Positions 38,905 to 44,698 of a stretch of 44,698 nucleotides of DNA are shown here, piece by piece. Both the position numbers and the translations under genes were made by a program. Numbering within the stretch: the stretch's first letter is position 1; each line of letters begins with the position of its first letter. A model generated the notes under the pieces. The model ran no database searches, was not told where the DNA came from, and was given only the letters and a program-made list of their open reading frames with translations. The stretch comes from a virus, in IMG/VR virus record IMGVR_UViG_3300022538_000174, positions 1-44,698 of that record. One strand, 5' to 3'.

Positions 38905-38934
38905 AGAGTTTATCTTGTTGAAAAGCCGTTGTCA
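38905..38934 (-). promoter_or_regulatory. Sigma70-like promoter of the methyltransferase operon
   Basis: On the minus strand TTGACA (38934-38929) is followed after 18 bases by TAAACT (38910-38905), or after 16 by GATAAA. Transcription would start near 38898, at the first base of the interlocked leader. Confidence 0.6.
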
Positions 38935-39237
38935 AGGACTATTGTTCGCTATCTCTTCTTCTACCAGTTCCATCATACGTTCCATTGTAGACAACGAGAC
39001 ACTGTACGGCATATAGGCTTGTCGCCAACACCTAGATTCATTATCCCATCGATCTTCATATATAGAAAGCGTAGGCTCCCGATTAGGATGGGGGATTATG
39101 GCGAATCTCAGCCTATAACAAAAAGGCAAAGTAAAGAAGGCCACACCATAATCTTCTGGTTCATTAGGGAGATCATTAGTAGCAGTACGGCTAAAAGTCC
39201 ATTTCGCATCAACGGTTCCGGCTGGTTTTTTCTTCAC
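38932..39237 (-). CDS. Unknown protein, 101 aa
   Basis: GTG at 39237 lies in GTGA with the previous gene and has GGAG five bases upstream. KWTFSRTATNDLPNEPEDYGVAFFTLPFCYRLRFAIIPHPNREPTLSIYEDRWDNESRCW is a beta-rich sequence without known family. The end overlaps the -35 of the methylase promoter, so this gene closes its own operon. Confidence 0.55.
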   Translation of the reverse strand: MKKKPAGTVDAKWTFSRTATNDLPNEPEDYGVAFFTLPFCYRLRFAIIPHPNREPTLSIYEDRWDNESRCWRQAYMPYSVSLSTMERMMELVEEEIANNSP

Positions 39238-39422
39238 TTTATCTCCTTTTTGCTGTTTCGCCGCCGCATTCTCTCAGCTTGGGCGACTGTTTTCCCGGCA
39301 CCCGGACAGAAGACCCAATGTATCTGGCCGATGTAGCCACTATGTTGCTCCATATCGCCGTTGGGCAGGATTACCACCTTGGTGTCGCACAGGGGGCAGG
39401 GTTTCTTGGGGGGCGAGTTCAT
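39234..39422 (-). CDS. Zinc-binding small protein, 62 aa
   Basis: PCPLCDTKVVILPNGDMEQHSGYIGQIHWVFCPGAG contains CxxC, two histidines and a further Cys, compatible with a zinc ribbon or HNH-like remnant. The C-terminus is very basic (ERMRRRNSKKEIK). ATGA overlap with the preceding membrane protein. Function unknown. Confidence 0.6.
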   Translation of the reverse strand: MNSPPKKPCPLCDTKVVILPNGDMEQHSGYIGQIHWVFCPGAGKTVAQAERMRRRNSKKEIK

Positions 39423-39580
39423 TGGGAGTCCTTCAAAACTTCTATAGCGTGAAATAGGGCCATTACAATCAATGCCCCCACCAGATATGTAGTATGGTGG
39501 TCTGTTTTACCAACAAGGTGCAAGATAGACATGATAGCCATGAAAAGTCCTATCACGATAATGATTATTCTATGTTTCAT
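39419..39580 (-). CDS. Two-helix membrane microprotein, 53 aa
   Basis: From ATG 39580 the product is MKHRIIIIVIGLFMAIMSIL followed by a short loop and a second hydrophobic segment (TTYLVGALIVMALFHAI). AATGGAGG precedes the start. It shares ATGA with the next gene. It could act on the host membrane, for example in superinfection exclusion; this is not shown by the sequence. Confidence 0.65.
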   Translation of the reverse strand: MKHRIIIIVIGLFMAIMSILHLVGKTDHHTTYLVGALIVMALFHAIEVLKDSQ

Positions 39581-39582
39581 CG

Positions 39583-39619
39583 TTCCTCCATTGTGTTAAA
39601 GATTCCCCCGCTACGATCC
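39583..39619 (-). promoter_or_regulatory. Start-associated leader motif, copy 1
   Basis: The minus strand reads GGATCGTAGCGGG, GGAATCTTTAACAC, AATGGAGG and then the ATG at 39580. The same string with few changes precedes genes at 39904 and 40762, and partly at 3324. It combines the Shine-Dalgarno site with about 25 conserved upstream bases. Confidence 0.5.
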
Positions 39620-39649
39620 GCGCTACCACATCAAGAAACAGGTGCCAGT

Positions 39650-39904
39650 TCATGCTTCCTCCATGTTTTTAAATGTCTCAATCGCTTCTGGCGTTAAGTT
39701 CCGCTCATGATCACCTTCTCCCCCGTCCAAAAAGCCACACCTGTCTAACTCTTTAACAAGTTCCTCTGGTATGAAAAATTCTGGAATGGTACAGTTAGTA
39801 ATATGACTACGAACAATACCGCCGCCATGTTTAATGGAGCTGAAATTAGCACGCAGATTCTTCTTGTTGAATTTTCCCAATACACTTTTGCATCCTTTCA
39901 TCAT
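39650..39904 (-). CDS. Unknown protein, 84 aa
   Basis: MMKGCKSVLGKFNKKNLRANFSSIKHGGGIVRSHITNCTIPEFFIPEELVKELDRCGFLDGG. A basic N-terminus and a helical acidic C-terminus are evident; no family recognised. The gene has its own start-associated leader (39910-39944). Confidence 0.5.
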   Translation of the reverse strand: MMKGCKSVLGKFNKKNLRANFSSIKHGGGIVRSHITNCTIPEFFIPEELVKELDRCGFLDGGEGDHERNLTPEAIETFKNMEEA

Positions 39905-39909
39905 CTTAA

Positions 39910-39944
39910 TCCTCCATTGTGTTGTAGATTAGCCCGCTACGATC
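39910..39944 (-). promoter_or_regulatory. Start-associated leader motif, copy 2
   Basis: Minus strand: GGATCGTAGCGGG, CTAATCTACAACAC, AATGGAGG. It lies in the 32-base gap between the Dam gene and the 84-residue gene and overlaps the end of Dam. Conservation of the upstream part beyond the ribosome site suggests more than ribosome binding. Confidence 0.5.
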
Positions 39945-40374
39945 CAAGCCCAGCAGAGGGCGGCCTGAAGATTACAATTGCCAATGGCTGAGGCAGTCCA
40001 TACTTTGCCCCCTTGAATTTAGGGCGACCCCGAATGAACCGCACCTCTCCTTTCTCACAGTAATCATGCCACCAATTTGTATTTGTCCTAGAGGGCAAGA
40101 GACAAACTACTGTTGTTCCATTAAGTGATTCTTCATAGGCTTTTTTTACCCACTTTCCCTGTTCTCCAAATGGCGGATTCATCCAACAAACACCAGACCA
40201 GACCTGATTCAACCCATTGTCAACATCTGTAAAATAATTAGCACACTTTGCATTATGAGATTGCGCGCAAACGTCAAGAGTAAAAGAAAACTCCCCGTCA
40301 AGTGGCAAGAATATCTCACCTGGAGTTTCCCAGTCCTGTTTAGCAGAGTCAAATTTTGTCTCAAATCGTGCCAT
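39937..40374 (-). CDS. dam: Phage DNA N6-adenine methyltransferase (Dam family), 145 aa
   Basis: DWETPGEIFLPLDGEFSFTLDVCA (about 14-37), CWMNPPFG (63-70, catalytic NPPF), LLPSRTNTNWWHDYC and VRFIRGRPKFKG follow the order of the phage Dam family. It methylates adenine N6, probably protecting phage DNA. The ATG at 40374 shares TGATG with the previous gene. It is the second adenine methylase of this genome. Confidence 0.9.
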   Translation of the reverse strand: MARFETKFDSAKQDWETPGEIFLPLDGEFSFTLDVCAQSHNAKCANYFTDVDNGLNQVWSGVCWMNPPFGEQGKWVKKAYEESLNGTTVVCLLPSRTNTNWWHDYCEKGEVRFIRGRPKFKGAKYGLPQPLAIVIFRPPSAGLGS

Positions 40375-40580
40375 CAATTCGCTGCATCAGCACAAGATTG
40401 ACAGTGAGTGCCGCTTGTCCAATGATATTCTTCACCGGGCGGGATTTCTTCATTGCATGACACACAGCGATAAACCCGAATTGCTTTTGCCCCCGTATAG
40501 AGAGCCATTATGTGCGGCGCAAGTCGCCCAAGCGGAACATTCCAAATGAGCCAAGATAGAAATTTGTACCAATAAGTCAT
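40374..40580 (-). CDS. Zinc-binding small protein, 68 aa
   Basis: The start at 40580 shares ATGA with the preceding gene and has GGAGGG upstream. The first 35 residues are Trp/Leu-rich (MTYWYKFLSWLIWNVPLGRL) and may be membrane-peripheral. Then CVSCNEEIPPGEEYHWTSGTHCQSC gives a four-cysteine zinc site. Function unknown. Confidence 0.6.
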   Translation of the reverse strand: MTYWYKFLSWLIWNVPLGRLAPHIMALYTGAKAIRVYRCVSCNEEIPPGEEYHWTSGTHCQSCADAAN

Positions 40581-40762
40581 CTCTTGTATTCCCTCCATTC
40601 TATTTCTAGCGGGTCTACGACGGGTCCATGATTTGAATCTCCACTCCAAGAACCCATCCTGAGCAGCCCTGAGCCTGCATCTGTAACATAGCCGAAAATC
40701 CAGGAACCAGGATTATTCTTCTTAAACCGCCAATAAATCATCGTACCTATTTGTGGGCGCAT
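40577..40762 (-). CDS. Unknown small protein, 61 aa
   Basis: MRPQIGTMIYWRFKKNNPGSWIFGYVTDAGSGLLRMGSWSGDSNHGPVVDPLEIEWREYKR is a short beta-rich sequence with a pattern like small SH3-type barrels. It carries its own start-associated leader and overlaps the next gene by ATGA. Confidence 0.55.
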   Translation of the reverse strand: MRPQIGTMIYWRFKKNNPGSWIFGYVTDAGSGLLRMGSWSGDSNHGPVVDPLEIEWREYKR

Positions 40763-40769
40763 TGTTATT

Positions 40770-40801
40770 CCTCCAATTTGTAGATTATCCCGCTATGATC
40801 C
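40770..40801 (-). promoter_or_regulatory. Start-associated leader motif, copy 3
   Basis: Minus strand: GGATCATAGCGGG, ATAATCTACAA, ATTGGAGG. The stretch GATAAT, 17 bases after ATGACC, could also serve as a promoter -10. It overlaps the end of the 46-residue membrane gene. Confidence 0.5.
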
Positions 40802-40933
40802 AGGGCGGTCATCTCGGCCCGGCCCCAGGAACTCAGGCATCTTCCTGATGCGCTCGTCCGACCTGTGGCTGATCCTGCCGATGATAAGAGCCAAGAAAAT
40901 GATCCCCAGCCCTATGCCGATGATCCATTCCAT
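40793..40933 (-). CDS. Single-span membrane microprotein, 46 aa
   Basis: MEWIIGIGLGIIFLALIIGR is a clear transmembrane helix, followed by a charged tail (ISHRSDERIRKMPEFLGPG). GAGGGA lies eight b upstream of the ATG at 40933. Membrane role unknown. Confidence 0.6.
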   Translation of the reverse strand: MEWIIGIGLGIIFLALIIGRISHRSDERIRKMPEFLGPGRDDRPGS

Positions 40934-40934
40934 G

Positions 40935-41297
40935 TTATTTGTCCCTCAGTTCTTTGAGGGCGTCATCAAATTGAAGCAAATAATCAGGCTTCTCGATAAG
41001 ATCGTCGGGCACGCAGTCGGTAACCAAATCAAATGCAGCCTTTAATGCCGCTCTCGTCTTCTCCACCCGCTCCCAGTGCTGTGGATACTTTCCTTCCTCC
41101 CCTAGAAACCATACATCAATATGTTTTGCCTGGGCCTCAACAATAAAACAAGGAATACATCTTAATCCTTCACCATCTTTATAGCCGGTTACTTGTTCCC
41201 ACAGATGGCTTGGCACATGCCAAACATAGTCATACGGCGTCATACATCTTTGGCAACTCTCGCCCTCCCAGCCATCAATCTGCTCTTCAACTGTCAT
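40935..41297 (-). CDS. Zinc-binding protein, 120 aa
   Basis: CQRCMTPYDYVWHVPSHLWEQVTGYKDGEGLRCIPC (15-50) is a split CxxC...CxxC zinc site with conserved aromatic residues, known in several phage proteins of unknown role. The C-terminus is helical. It shares ATGA with the preceding membrane gene. Confidence 0.65.
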   Translation of the reverse strand: MTVEEQIDGWEGESCQRCMTPYDYVWHVPSHLWEQVTGYKDGEGLRCIPCFIVEAQAKHIDVWFLGEEGKYPQHWERVEKTRAALKAAFDLVTDCVPDDLIEKPDYLLQFDDALKELRDK

Positions 41298-41470
41298 CGG
41301 GGTCCTCTTAATCTGATAATTCTAATACCTGAGCCGAATCCCCAAACTGTCATACAGGCGATCATGCCCCAGTCTCCATATAGCCAGTTACCGATCATTG
41401 CAGCAAATACTACAGTTAGGAGCCAGCCCACCCAAGCGCAAAATCCCAATATCATTCCCTTGTCAGTCAT
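41294..41470 (-). CDS. Two-span membrane microprotein, 58 aa
   Basis: Translation from ATG 41470 gives MTDKGMILGFCAWVGWLLTV, continuing VFAAMIGNWLYGDWGMIACM and a charged end. Two hydrophobic segments span about 6-24 and 33-47. GGAGGCCGCTG precedes the start, and ATGA overlaps the following gene. Function unknown. Confidence 0.6.
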   Translation of the reverse strand: MTDKGMILGFCAWVGWLLTVVFAAMIGNWLYGDWGMIACMTVWGFGSGIRIIRLRGPR

Positions 41471-41813
41471 CAGCGGCCTCCAGTTCTTTGAGGGCGTTTT
41501 CTATGGATGCTATTCTGTATTGCAACACAGTACGGGCCTGGGGCAGTTCTTCTATTATCGCCCTAAATTCATTCTGGCAAGCCCTCATTTCAACTATTGC
41601 CTTCTCCACCCGCTCCCGCTCCTGCTGGAGTTCGGTAAGGGTGATTTTACATACATCGTTGCACATTCTTAGCGTAGTTTCTAAGTCTTTTATACGCTCC
41701 TCAATCTGGTCGGCGGTGGTCTTGATAGCGGCCTTGGTATCCTCGTCCATATCACCATGATCTACAAACGATTGCTCCACTAATTCCGTCAAAGTTTTTG
41801 TTAGATCATACAT
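41463..41813 (-). CDS. Coiled-coil protein, 116 aa
   Basis: Nearly the whole sequence is predicted helix with heptads (DQIEERIKDLETTLRM to ELQQERERVEKAIVEMRACQNEF to ASIENALKELEAADD). A good AAGGAG site precedes ATG 41813. It may be an assembly or host-interaction factor; no family assigned. Confidence 0.6.
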   Translation of the reverse strand: MYDLTKTLTELVEQSFVDHGDMDEDTKAAIKTTADQIEERIKDLETTLRMCNDVCKITLTELQQERERVEKAIVEMRACQNEFRAIIEELPQARTVLQYRIASIENALKELEAADD

Positions 41814-41815
41814 TG

Positions 41816-42154
41816 TTACTCCTTCATTGCCATGTATGCGGCTTCGCTGATTGCACGACTAAGGGTTTCACACCATCTGCTCATATGGTCTTTGCCCTCG
41901 ACGTGCAAAATTACCTGGTACTTGCTGCCACACCTTTCAATCTCCAGCTCCCAATCGCCAAACTCATCCAGCAGACCTAGCGCCGCATTGTTGTCGCCGG
42001 GCCAGTTGCGTATTCTGGGAGCGCATTGTTTGCCCTTTGAAATATCCAGCCAATAACGAAATCTGCCACTAACGGAAACATGCACTTTCATTCCCAACTT
42101 CTTTGCTATCGCCAGCCGGAGGTCAGCATCGGTCATCTGGGATATGTCAGTCAT
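41816..42154 (-). CDS. Phage ABA-sandwich/NinX-like protein, 112 aa
   Basis: DADLRLAIAKKLG at the start, WPGDNNAALGLLDEFGDWELEIERCGSKYQVILHV in the middle and WCETLSRAISEAAYMAM at the end match the layout of phage ABA-sandwich proteins (helix-beta-helix). Their function is unknown. AAGGAG is properly spaced. Confidence 0.65.
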   Translation of the reverse strand: MTDISQMTDADLRLAIAKKLGMKVHVSVSGRFRYWLDISKGKQCAPRIRNWPGDNNAALGLLDEFGDWELEIERCGSKYQVILHVEGKDHMSRWCETLSRAISEAAYMAMKE

Positions 42155-42156
42155 CG

Positions 42157-42654
42157 TTACTCCTTACTGAATTGTGTTACTAAGAAGCGCACCCTCATTT
42201 GGAAGATTTCTCCCCGCTTGCGGAATCTGCGCCAGTTTTTCCCGGCATTGTATCTTGGGTAGGCCCAGAAGTAGGCTTCTCGTTTGTTATGCCCAAGTCG
42301 GCGGAAATAGCAGATATTGTCCTCGAATATCTGGAGCGCCAACCGGGCTTCCTCTCTAAAATCGCCAACAATGGATAGAGAAGCAGTTTTATTTCCTCGT
42401 CGTTCCAACATTGTGTTAGCAGTTTTGCGGCTGATTCCAAAAGGTCCAAATGATAACTCGTCATGGTTTATATCCCTCCCTAGTGATGATTCCATCCATG
42501 CTATAGCTGATAGCGTATGCCCTAGGCCATATTGTTTCCCAAATTCATAACATTTCTCCGCAAATGCCTTCTGGCTGCTGTCGGCGCTGTTCCACCAGAC
42601 TGCCGGTTGTGCATACAAAAATCCAAAGAATAGTATGATAACGCATAGCCTCAT
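42157..42654 (-). CDS. Secreted lytic transglycosylase/lysozyme-like protein, 165 aa
   Basis: MRLCVIILFFGFLYAQPAVW is a signal peptide or signal-anchor. Residues 49-60 (SAIAWMESSLGR) carry a catalytic-type Glu55, followed by FGPFGISRKTANTML and a C-terminal YPRYNAGKNW, the pattern of SLT/goose-type transglycosylases. It cuts glycan strands. It is far from the M15 endolysin and among recombination genes, so its timing may differ from lysis. Confidence 0.72.
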   Translation of the reverse strand: MRLCVIILFFGFLYAQPAVWWNSADSSQKAFAEKCYEFGKQYGLGHTLSAIAWMESSLGRDINHDELSFGPFGISRKTANTMLERRGNKTASLSIVGDFREEARLALQIFEDNICYFRRLGHNKREAYFWAYPRYNAGKNWRRFRKRGEIFQMRVRFLVTQFSKE

Positions 42655-42660
42655 AGGATT

Positions 42661-42945
42661 TCACGTTGTCTCCAGCGCCCTACGGCTAGCAGGGGTGAGT
42701 TGACTTTCATGTTCTTTTGCAAAAGCCCGGCAGAGATCAGTCAGCTCCCTTACTGCTGACAGTCCTTCACCTTCCGCTCCCGCCAATGTCAATAATACAG
42801 CCCGGACATTGTGGGGCTTACCATTTGAAAACTCTGCTATCTTAGAAGTGAGAGTCCCTTTGTCGTGAAAAACTCTTGGCTTCTTGTTTACATCCATACC
42901 ATAGTAGCCGTTTTTCAGCCACCTTTGATATTTCATGGGCGTCAT
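42661..42945 (-). CDS. Unknown protein, 94 aa
   Basis: MKYQRWLKNGYYGMDVNKKPRVFHDKGTLTSKIAEFSNGKPHNVRAVLLTLAGAEGEGLSAVRELTDLCRAFAKEHESQLTPASRRALETT. An N-terminal beta part and helical C-terminus; no family. ATGA overlap with the previous gene. Confidence 0.5.
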   Translation of the reverse strand: MTPMKYQRWLKNGYYGMDVNKKPRVFHDKGTLTSKIAEFSNGKPHNVRAVLLTLAGAEGEGLSAVRELTDLCRAFAKEHESQLTPASRRALETT

Positions 42946-43166
42946 CTCATCACCTCCGGCTTTCCGAACCGCTCCTTGTAGGCTTCATCCAACGTTAATG
43001 CCCCCCAATTTGATGAATTGTCGCGGATTATTTGCTTCGCCATCTCCAGCACTTCCTCCCCCCGCTTATCCTCAGCGCCCCTGATCTCGGCTTTTATGGC
43101 CCTGTAAATCCCATCAATGTCATGTGCGGTTAATGTTTGGCCTTCTTCTAATTCAATCTTGCTCAT
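42942..43166 (-). CDS. Unknown acidic helical protein, 74 aa
   Basis: MSKIELEEGQTLTAHDIDGIYRAIKAEIRGAEDKRGEEVLEMAKQIIRDNSSNWGALTLDEAYKERFG. Mostly helical and acidic, without recognised motif. It overlaps both neighbours by four bases. Confidence 0.5.
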   Translation of the reverse strand: MSKIELEEGQTLTAHDIDGIYRAIKAEIRGAEDKRGEEVLEMAKQIIRDNSSNWGALTLDEAYKERFGKPEVMR

Positions 43167-43393
43167 TTCAGCGCCTCCAGTTGGTGACGAATCTCGTGCA
43201 TTCTCGCCCAGAATTTGTCCGTATGCGGTTGAGTAAATATCATTTTCACTACTTCCTCGTGCAGCTTGGCAACAGGGATGGCGGCTCTGATAAGCTTGAT
43301 AATACTCTCATTCCAGCCGTCTCCGCCGCCCTCTTCATAGGGATACTCAAATATAGATAATGATTCCTTCAGCACCGCTTTAGGTGATGTCAT
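43163..43393 (-). CDS. Unknown protein, 76 aa
   Basis: The start at 43393 is preferred because GGAGG lies five bases upstream; an ATG four codons earlier overlaps the RusA stop. MTSPKAVLKESLSIFEYPYEEGGGDGWNESIIKLIRAAIPVAKLHEEVVKMIF is partly helical. No family recognised. Confidence 0.5.
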   Translation of the reverse strand: MTSPKAVLKESLSIFEYPYEEGGGDGWNESIIKLIRAAIPVAKLHEEVVKMIFTQPHTDKFWARMHEIRHQLEALK

Positions 43394-43404
43394 TGCTCCC
43401 TCCA

Positions 43405-43860
43405 TTAGTAAATGATCTCGATTTCCGTCCGGGGTCGGTGGCTGTAGATTTTATAGGCCCAGCCAATCTGCACTTGCCCGTCATTCTGCCAATATACCCC
43501 CGCTAGAGCGTCCATAACGAACTTTATCTGGTTATCAATATCAAATCTTGCCTTAGTGTGTGCGACGTCTCTAAGAATGATTTTAGATGAGATTCCTGTT
43601 GTCCCCCCGCTCTTGATATATATGTCGAAATCCTCCACATCAACCTTGAATCGCTTAGTCGCCCTTTTGGGAACTGGCATCCAGAATACCAGCCGCAATA
43701 TCACCGCTCCCTCAATCGGTTTATCAGGCGCATTGTCCCGGCACAAGGCTAGAAAGTCCGCCTTGTCCGAGGCTGAAGGGTCGTAGCGCCCCCACTTCCC
43801 GGTGCGGTGCCGTTTCTGTGCCTGGGGGTTGCCGAGGACTTCAAAGTGGATTCTATTCAT
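43405..43860 (-). CDS. rusA: RusA-family Holliday junction resolvase, 151 aa
   Basis: PQAQKRHRTGKWGRYDPSASDKADF, PVPKRATKRF and RFDIDNQIKFVMDALAGVYWQNDGQV show the RusA core with D107, D109, D117 and D127 as probable catalytic acids. RusA cuts Holliday junctions symmetrically, resolving recombination intermediates before packaging. It lies in the same transcript as ERF across the circle junction. Confidence 0.88.
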   Translation of the reverse strand: MNRIHFEVLGNPQAQKRHRTGKWGRYDPSASDKADFLALCRDNAPDKPIEGAVILRLVFWMPVPKRATKRFKVDVEDFDIYIKSGGTTGISSKIILRDVAHTKARFDIDNQIKFVMDALAGVYWQNDGQVQIGWAYKIYSHRPRTEIEIIY

Positions 43861-44072
43861 TTCTCCAACTCAATTAGGATGCGCTTGATCTTCTTCTTGC
43901 GGCCCTTGCGGAGACGGATTGAAAAAATGCTATGGAAAGATTCAGCACTAAAACATATTATGTCATATTGATAAATACCACTATGGGATAACCCGCTGGG
44001 GTCTTCTGTGTGGAGATTGTAATGACCATAAGGGGTATTCTCCCTGCTCAGCCACAGTTCCTTTTTCGCCAT
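43857..44072 (-). CDS. Small basic protein, 71 aa
   Basis: GGAGGT lies four bases before ATG 44072. MAKKELWLSRENTPYGHYNLHTEDPSGLSHSGIYQYDIICFSAESFHSIFSIRLRKGRKKKIKRILIELEK has a very basic end. It overlaps the 3' end of the previous gene by 92 bases and shares ATGA with rusA. Confidence 0.6.
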   Translation of the reverse strand: MAKKELWLSRENTPYGHYNLHTEDPSGLSHSGIYQYDIICFSAESFHSIFSIRLRKGRKKKIKRILIELEK

Positions 44073-44337
44073 GATTACCTCCTGTTAGTCCTTTAGGTAG
44101 TGTTCCTGCTTTCCATCCATCATATCGGGCTTTGCGAATTGCGGCCCAGTTCTTGCGCCACATTTTTGCCCGGCGAAGCCCTTTCTTGGCAGCCTTCCGG
44201 GTGAGATTATATTCTTGGCAATACGCCTTGATTTCTTGGCGGCTGGGATTGATACGCCGCTTGGCAAGGTTGTCCTTGTTCCATCCGAAGTAACCCCATC
44301 CCCAATGATCCCACAGCCAAAGGAGTGCTTTTTTCAC
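43981..44337 (-). CDS. Basic tryptophan-rich protein, 118 aa
   Basis: GTG at 44337 is in GTGA with the preceding gene. LWDHWGWGYFGWNKDNLAKRRINPSRQEIKAYCQEYNLTRKAAKKGLRRAKMWRKNWAAIRKARYDGWKAG is basic with a helix-turn-helix-like part. The last 30 residues overlap the next gene in another frame; a frameshift or earlier natural end near 44085 cannot be excluded. Confidence 0.5.
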   Translation of the reverse strand: MKKALLWLWDHWGWGYFGWNKDNLAKRRINPSRQEIKAYCQEYNLTRKAAKKGLRRAKMWRKNWAAIRKARYDGWKAGTLPKGLTGGNHGEKGTVAEQGEYPLWSLQSPHRRPQRVIP

Positions 44338-44528
44338 GATTTTCTTCCTGTCGATAGTATCTGCCCAAAGAACGCCCTAGTACGTCCGAATAAAGGCTTC
44401 TTTGCAAAGTCCCGCTCGGTTTGTTTCTGCCCCCGCCCTTTACGTAGACGTTTACGGGCCGTATTGAGCCGTCGCTTTTCTTTAAGCCAGCCCTCTATCG
44501 TCATACCTTTAGGTGATATGAATATCAT
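44334..44528 (-). CDS. Small basic protein, 64 aa
   Basis: MIFISPKGMTIEGWLKEKRRLNTARKRLRKGRGQKQTERDFAKKPLFGRTRAFFGQILSTGRKS is strongly basic with a helix and likely binds nucleic acid. It starts in ATGA shared with a 13-codon ORF and ends in GTGA. Confidence 0.55.
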   Translation of the reverse strand: MIFISPKGMTIEGWLKEKRRLNTARKRLRKGRGQKQTERDFAKKPLFGRTRAFFGQILSTGRKS

Positions 44529-44566
44529 GCCTTCTTCTTTTTGCGCTTGGGCTTAGGATGCGGCAT
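44525..44566 (-). CDS. Possible 13-residue microprotein (MPHPKPKRKKKKA)
   Basis: ATG at 44566 follows GGAG seven bases upstream and stops in ATGA shared with the next gene, so it should be translated, as at neighbouring junctions. Its first residues resemble the N-terminus of the LAGLIDADG protein (MPHPKKKRKKR). It may be only a coupling peptide. Confidence 0.4.
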   Translation of the reverse strand: MPHPKPKRKKKKA

Positions 44567-44698
44567 GTAGTAACTCCAGGTTCTCGAAGTGATTGCCGAT
44601 GACTTCCATCCAATCGCCTATTTCTGTACAATCATAAGATGGAGACTGTCCCAGCTGCCCCTTGCACTCGACATAAAACGCCCCATAAGTGCAAACGC
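44553..44698 (-). CDS. YopX-like gene, C-terminal end (continues at 1-415)
   Basis: This is the other side of the circle junction: the last 48 codons of the gene that starts at 415, ending in TAA at 44555-44553 (FENLELLHAAS). It overlaps the 13-codon ORF. It is not a separate gene. Confidence 0.85.
   Translation of the reverse strand, partial: VCTYGAFYVECKGQLGQSPSYDCTEIGDWMEVIGNHFENLELLHAAS
44558..44698. repeat. Terminal direct repeat, second copy
   Basis: Identical to 1-141; see the first copy. Joining the ends here restores one uninterrupted YopX-like reading frame. Confidence 0.95.

Overview
The window is one complete genome of a tailed phage, almost certainly podovirus-like. The first 141 bases recur exactly at the end (1-141 = 44558-44698). 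The real molecule is therefore a circularly closing or circularly permuted genome of 44,557 bp, opened here inside a YopX-like gene. The virion set supports the assignment: terminase large subunit, P22-type portal, proline-rich scaffold, N4-gp56-family major capsid protein, adaptor-like tail proteins, a large beta-rich tail protein, a fibre with repeated NVGIGT motifs, and a 1062-residue polyvalent internal protein. No tail sheath, tape measure, integrase, DNA polymerase, helicase, primase or RNA polymerase was recognised. The host cannot be named from the sequence. Shine-Dalgarno sites are strong, many genes start with GTG or TTG inside GTGA/TTGA overlaps, and TTGACA-type promoters are present, all consistent with a bacterium.

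Layout: nearly every gene is on the minus strand, so transcription runs from high to low coordinates and across the circle junction. 32158 down to 4465 is the late region: a TerS-like protein, unknown genes, a chain of five tiny coupled genes, terL, portal, scaffold, capsid, tail, internal proteins, holin candidates and an M15 endolysin. A terminator at about 4231-4261 closes it. 4094 down to 1, continuing at 44566 to 38932, holds small regulatory and zinc-binding proteins, an ERF single-strand annealing protein, YopX, RusA, a secreted lytic transglycosylase, Dam and many short unknown genes. 38779 down to 34021 is an operon behind a clear promoter and a folded leader: MT-A70 adenine methyltransferase, a possible nuclease, a DUF1376 replication protein and zinc-finger proteins. 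The only plus-strand genes are five in 32296-33937. Replication probably depends on the host replisome, with the DUF1376 protein as possible recruiter and ERF and RusA for recombination.

The least ordinary content is non-coding. A 641-base interval (1933-2573) and the interval after the holin genes (4095-4464) carry arrays of units, each closed by an 8-12 bp helix around a different interior with its own small hairpins. Two closing-helix types recur. The non-Watson-Crick pairs I could see are G-U on the transcribed strand. Two further leaders (38796-38900 and 32642-32730) contain interlocked inverted repeats in the order A-B-A'-B', which can form a pseudoknot or a switch. Two more intergenic gaps are spanned by long helices running from the stop codon of one gene to near the ribosome binding site of the next. 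Together these suggest a family of undescribed structured RNA elements in this phage.
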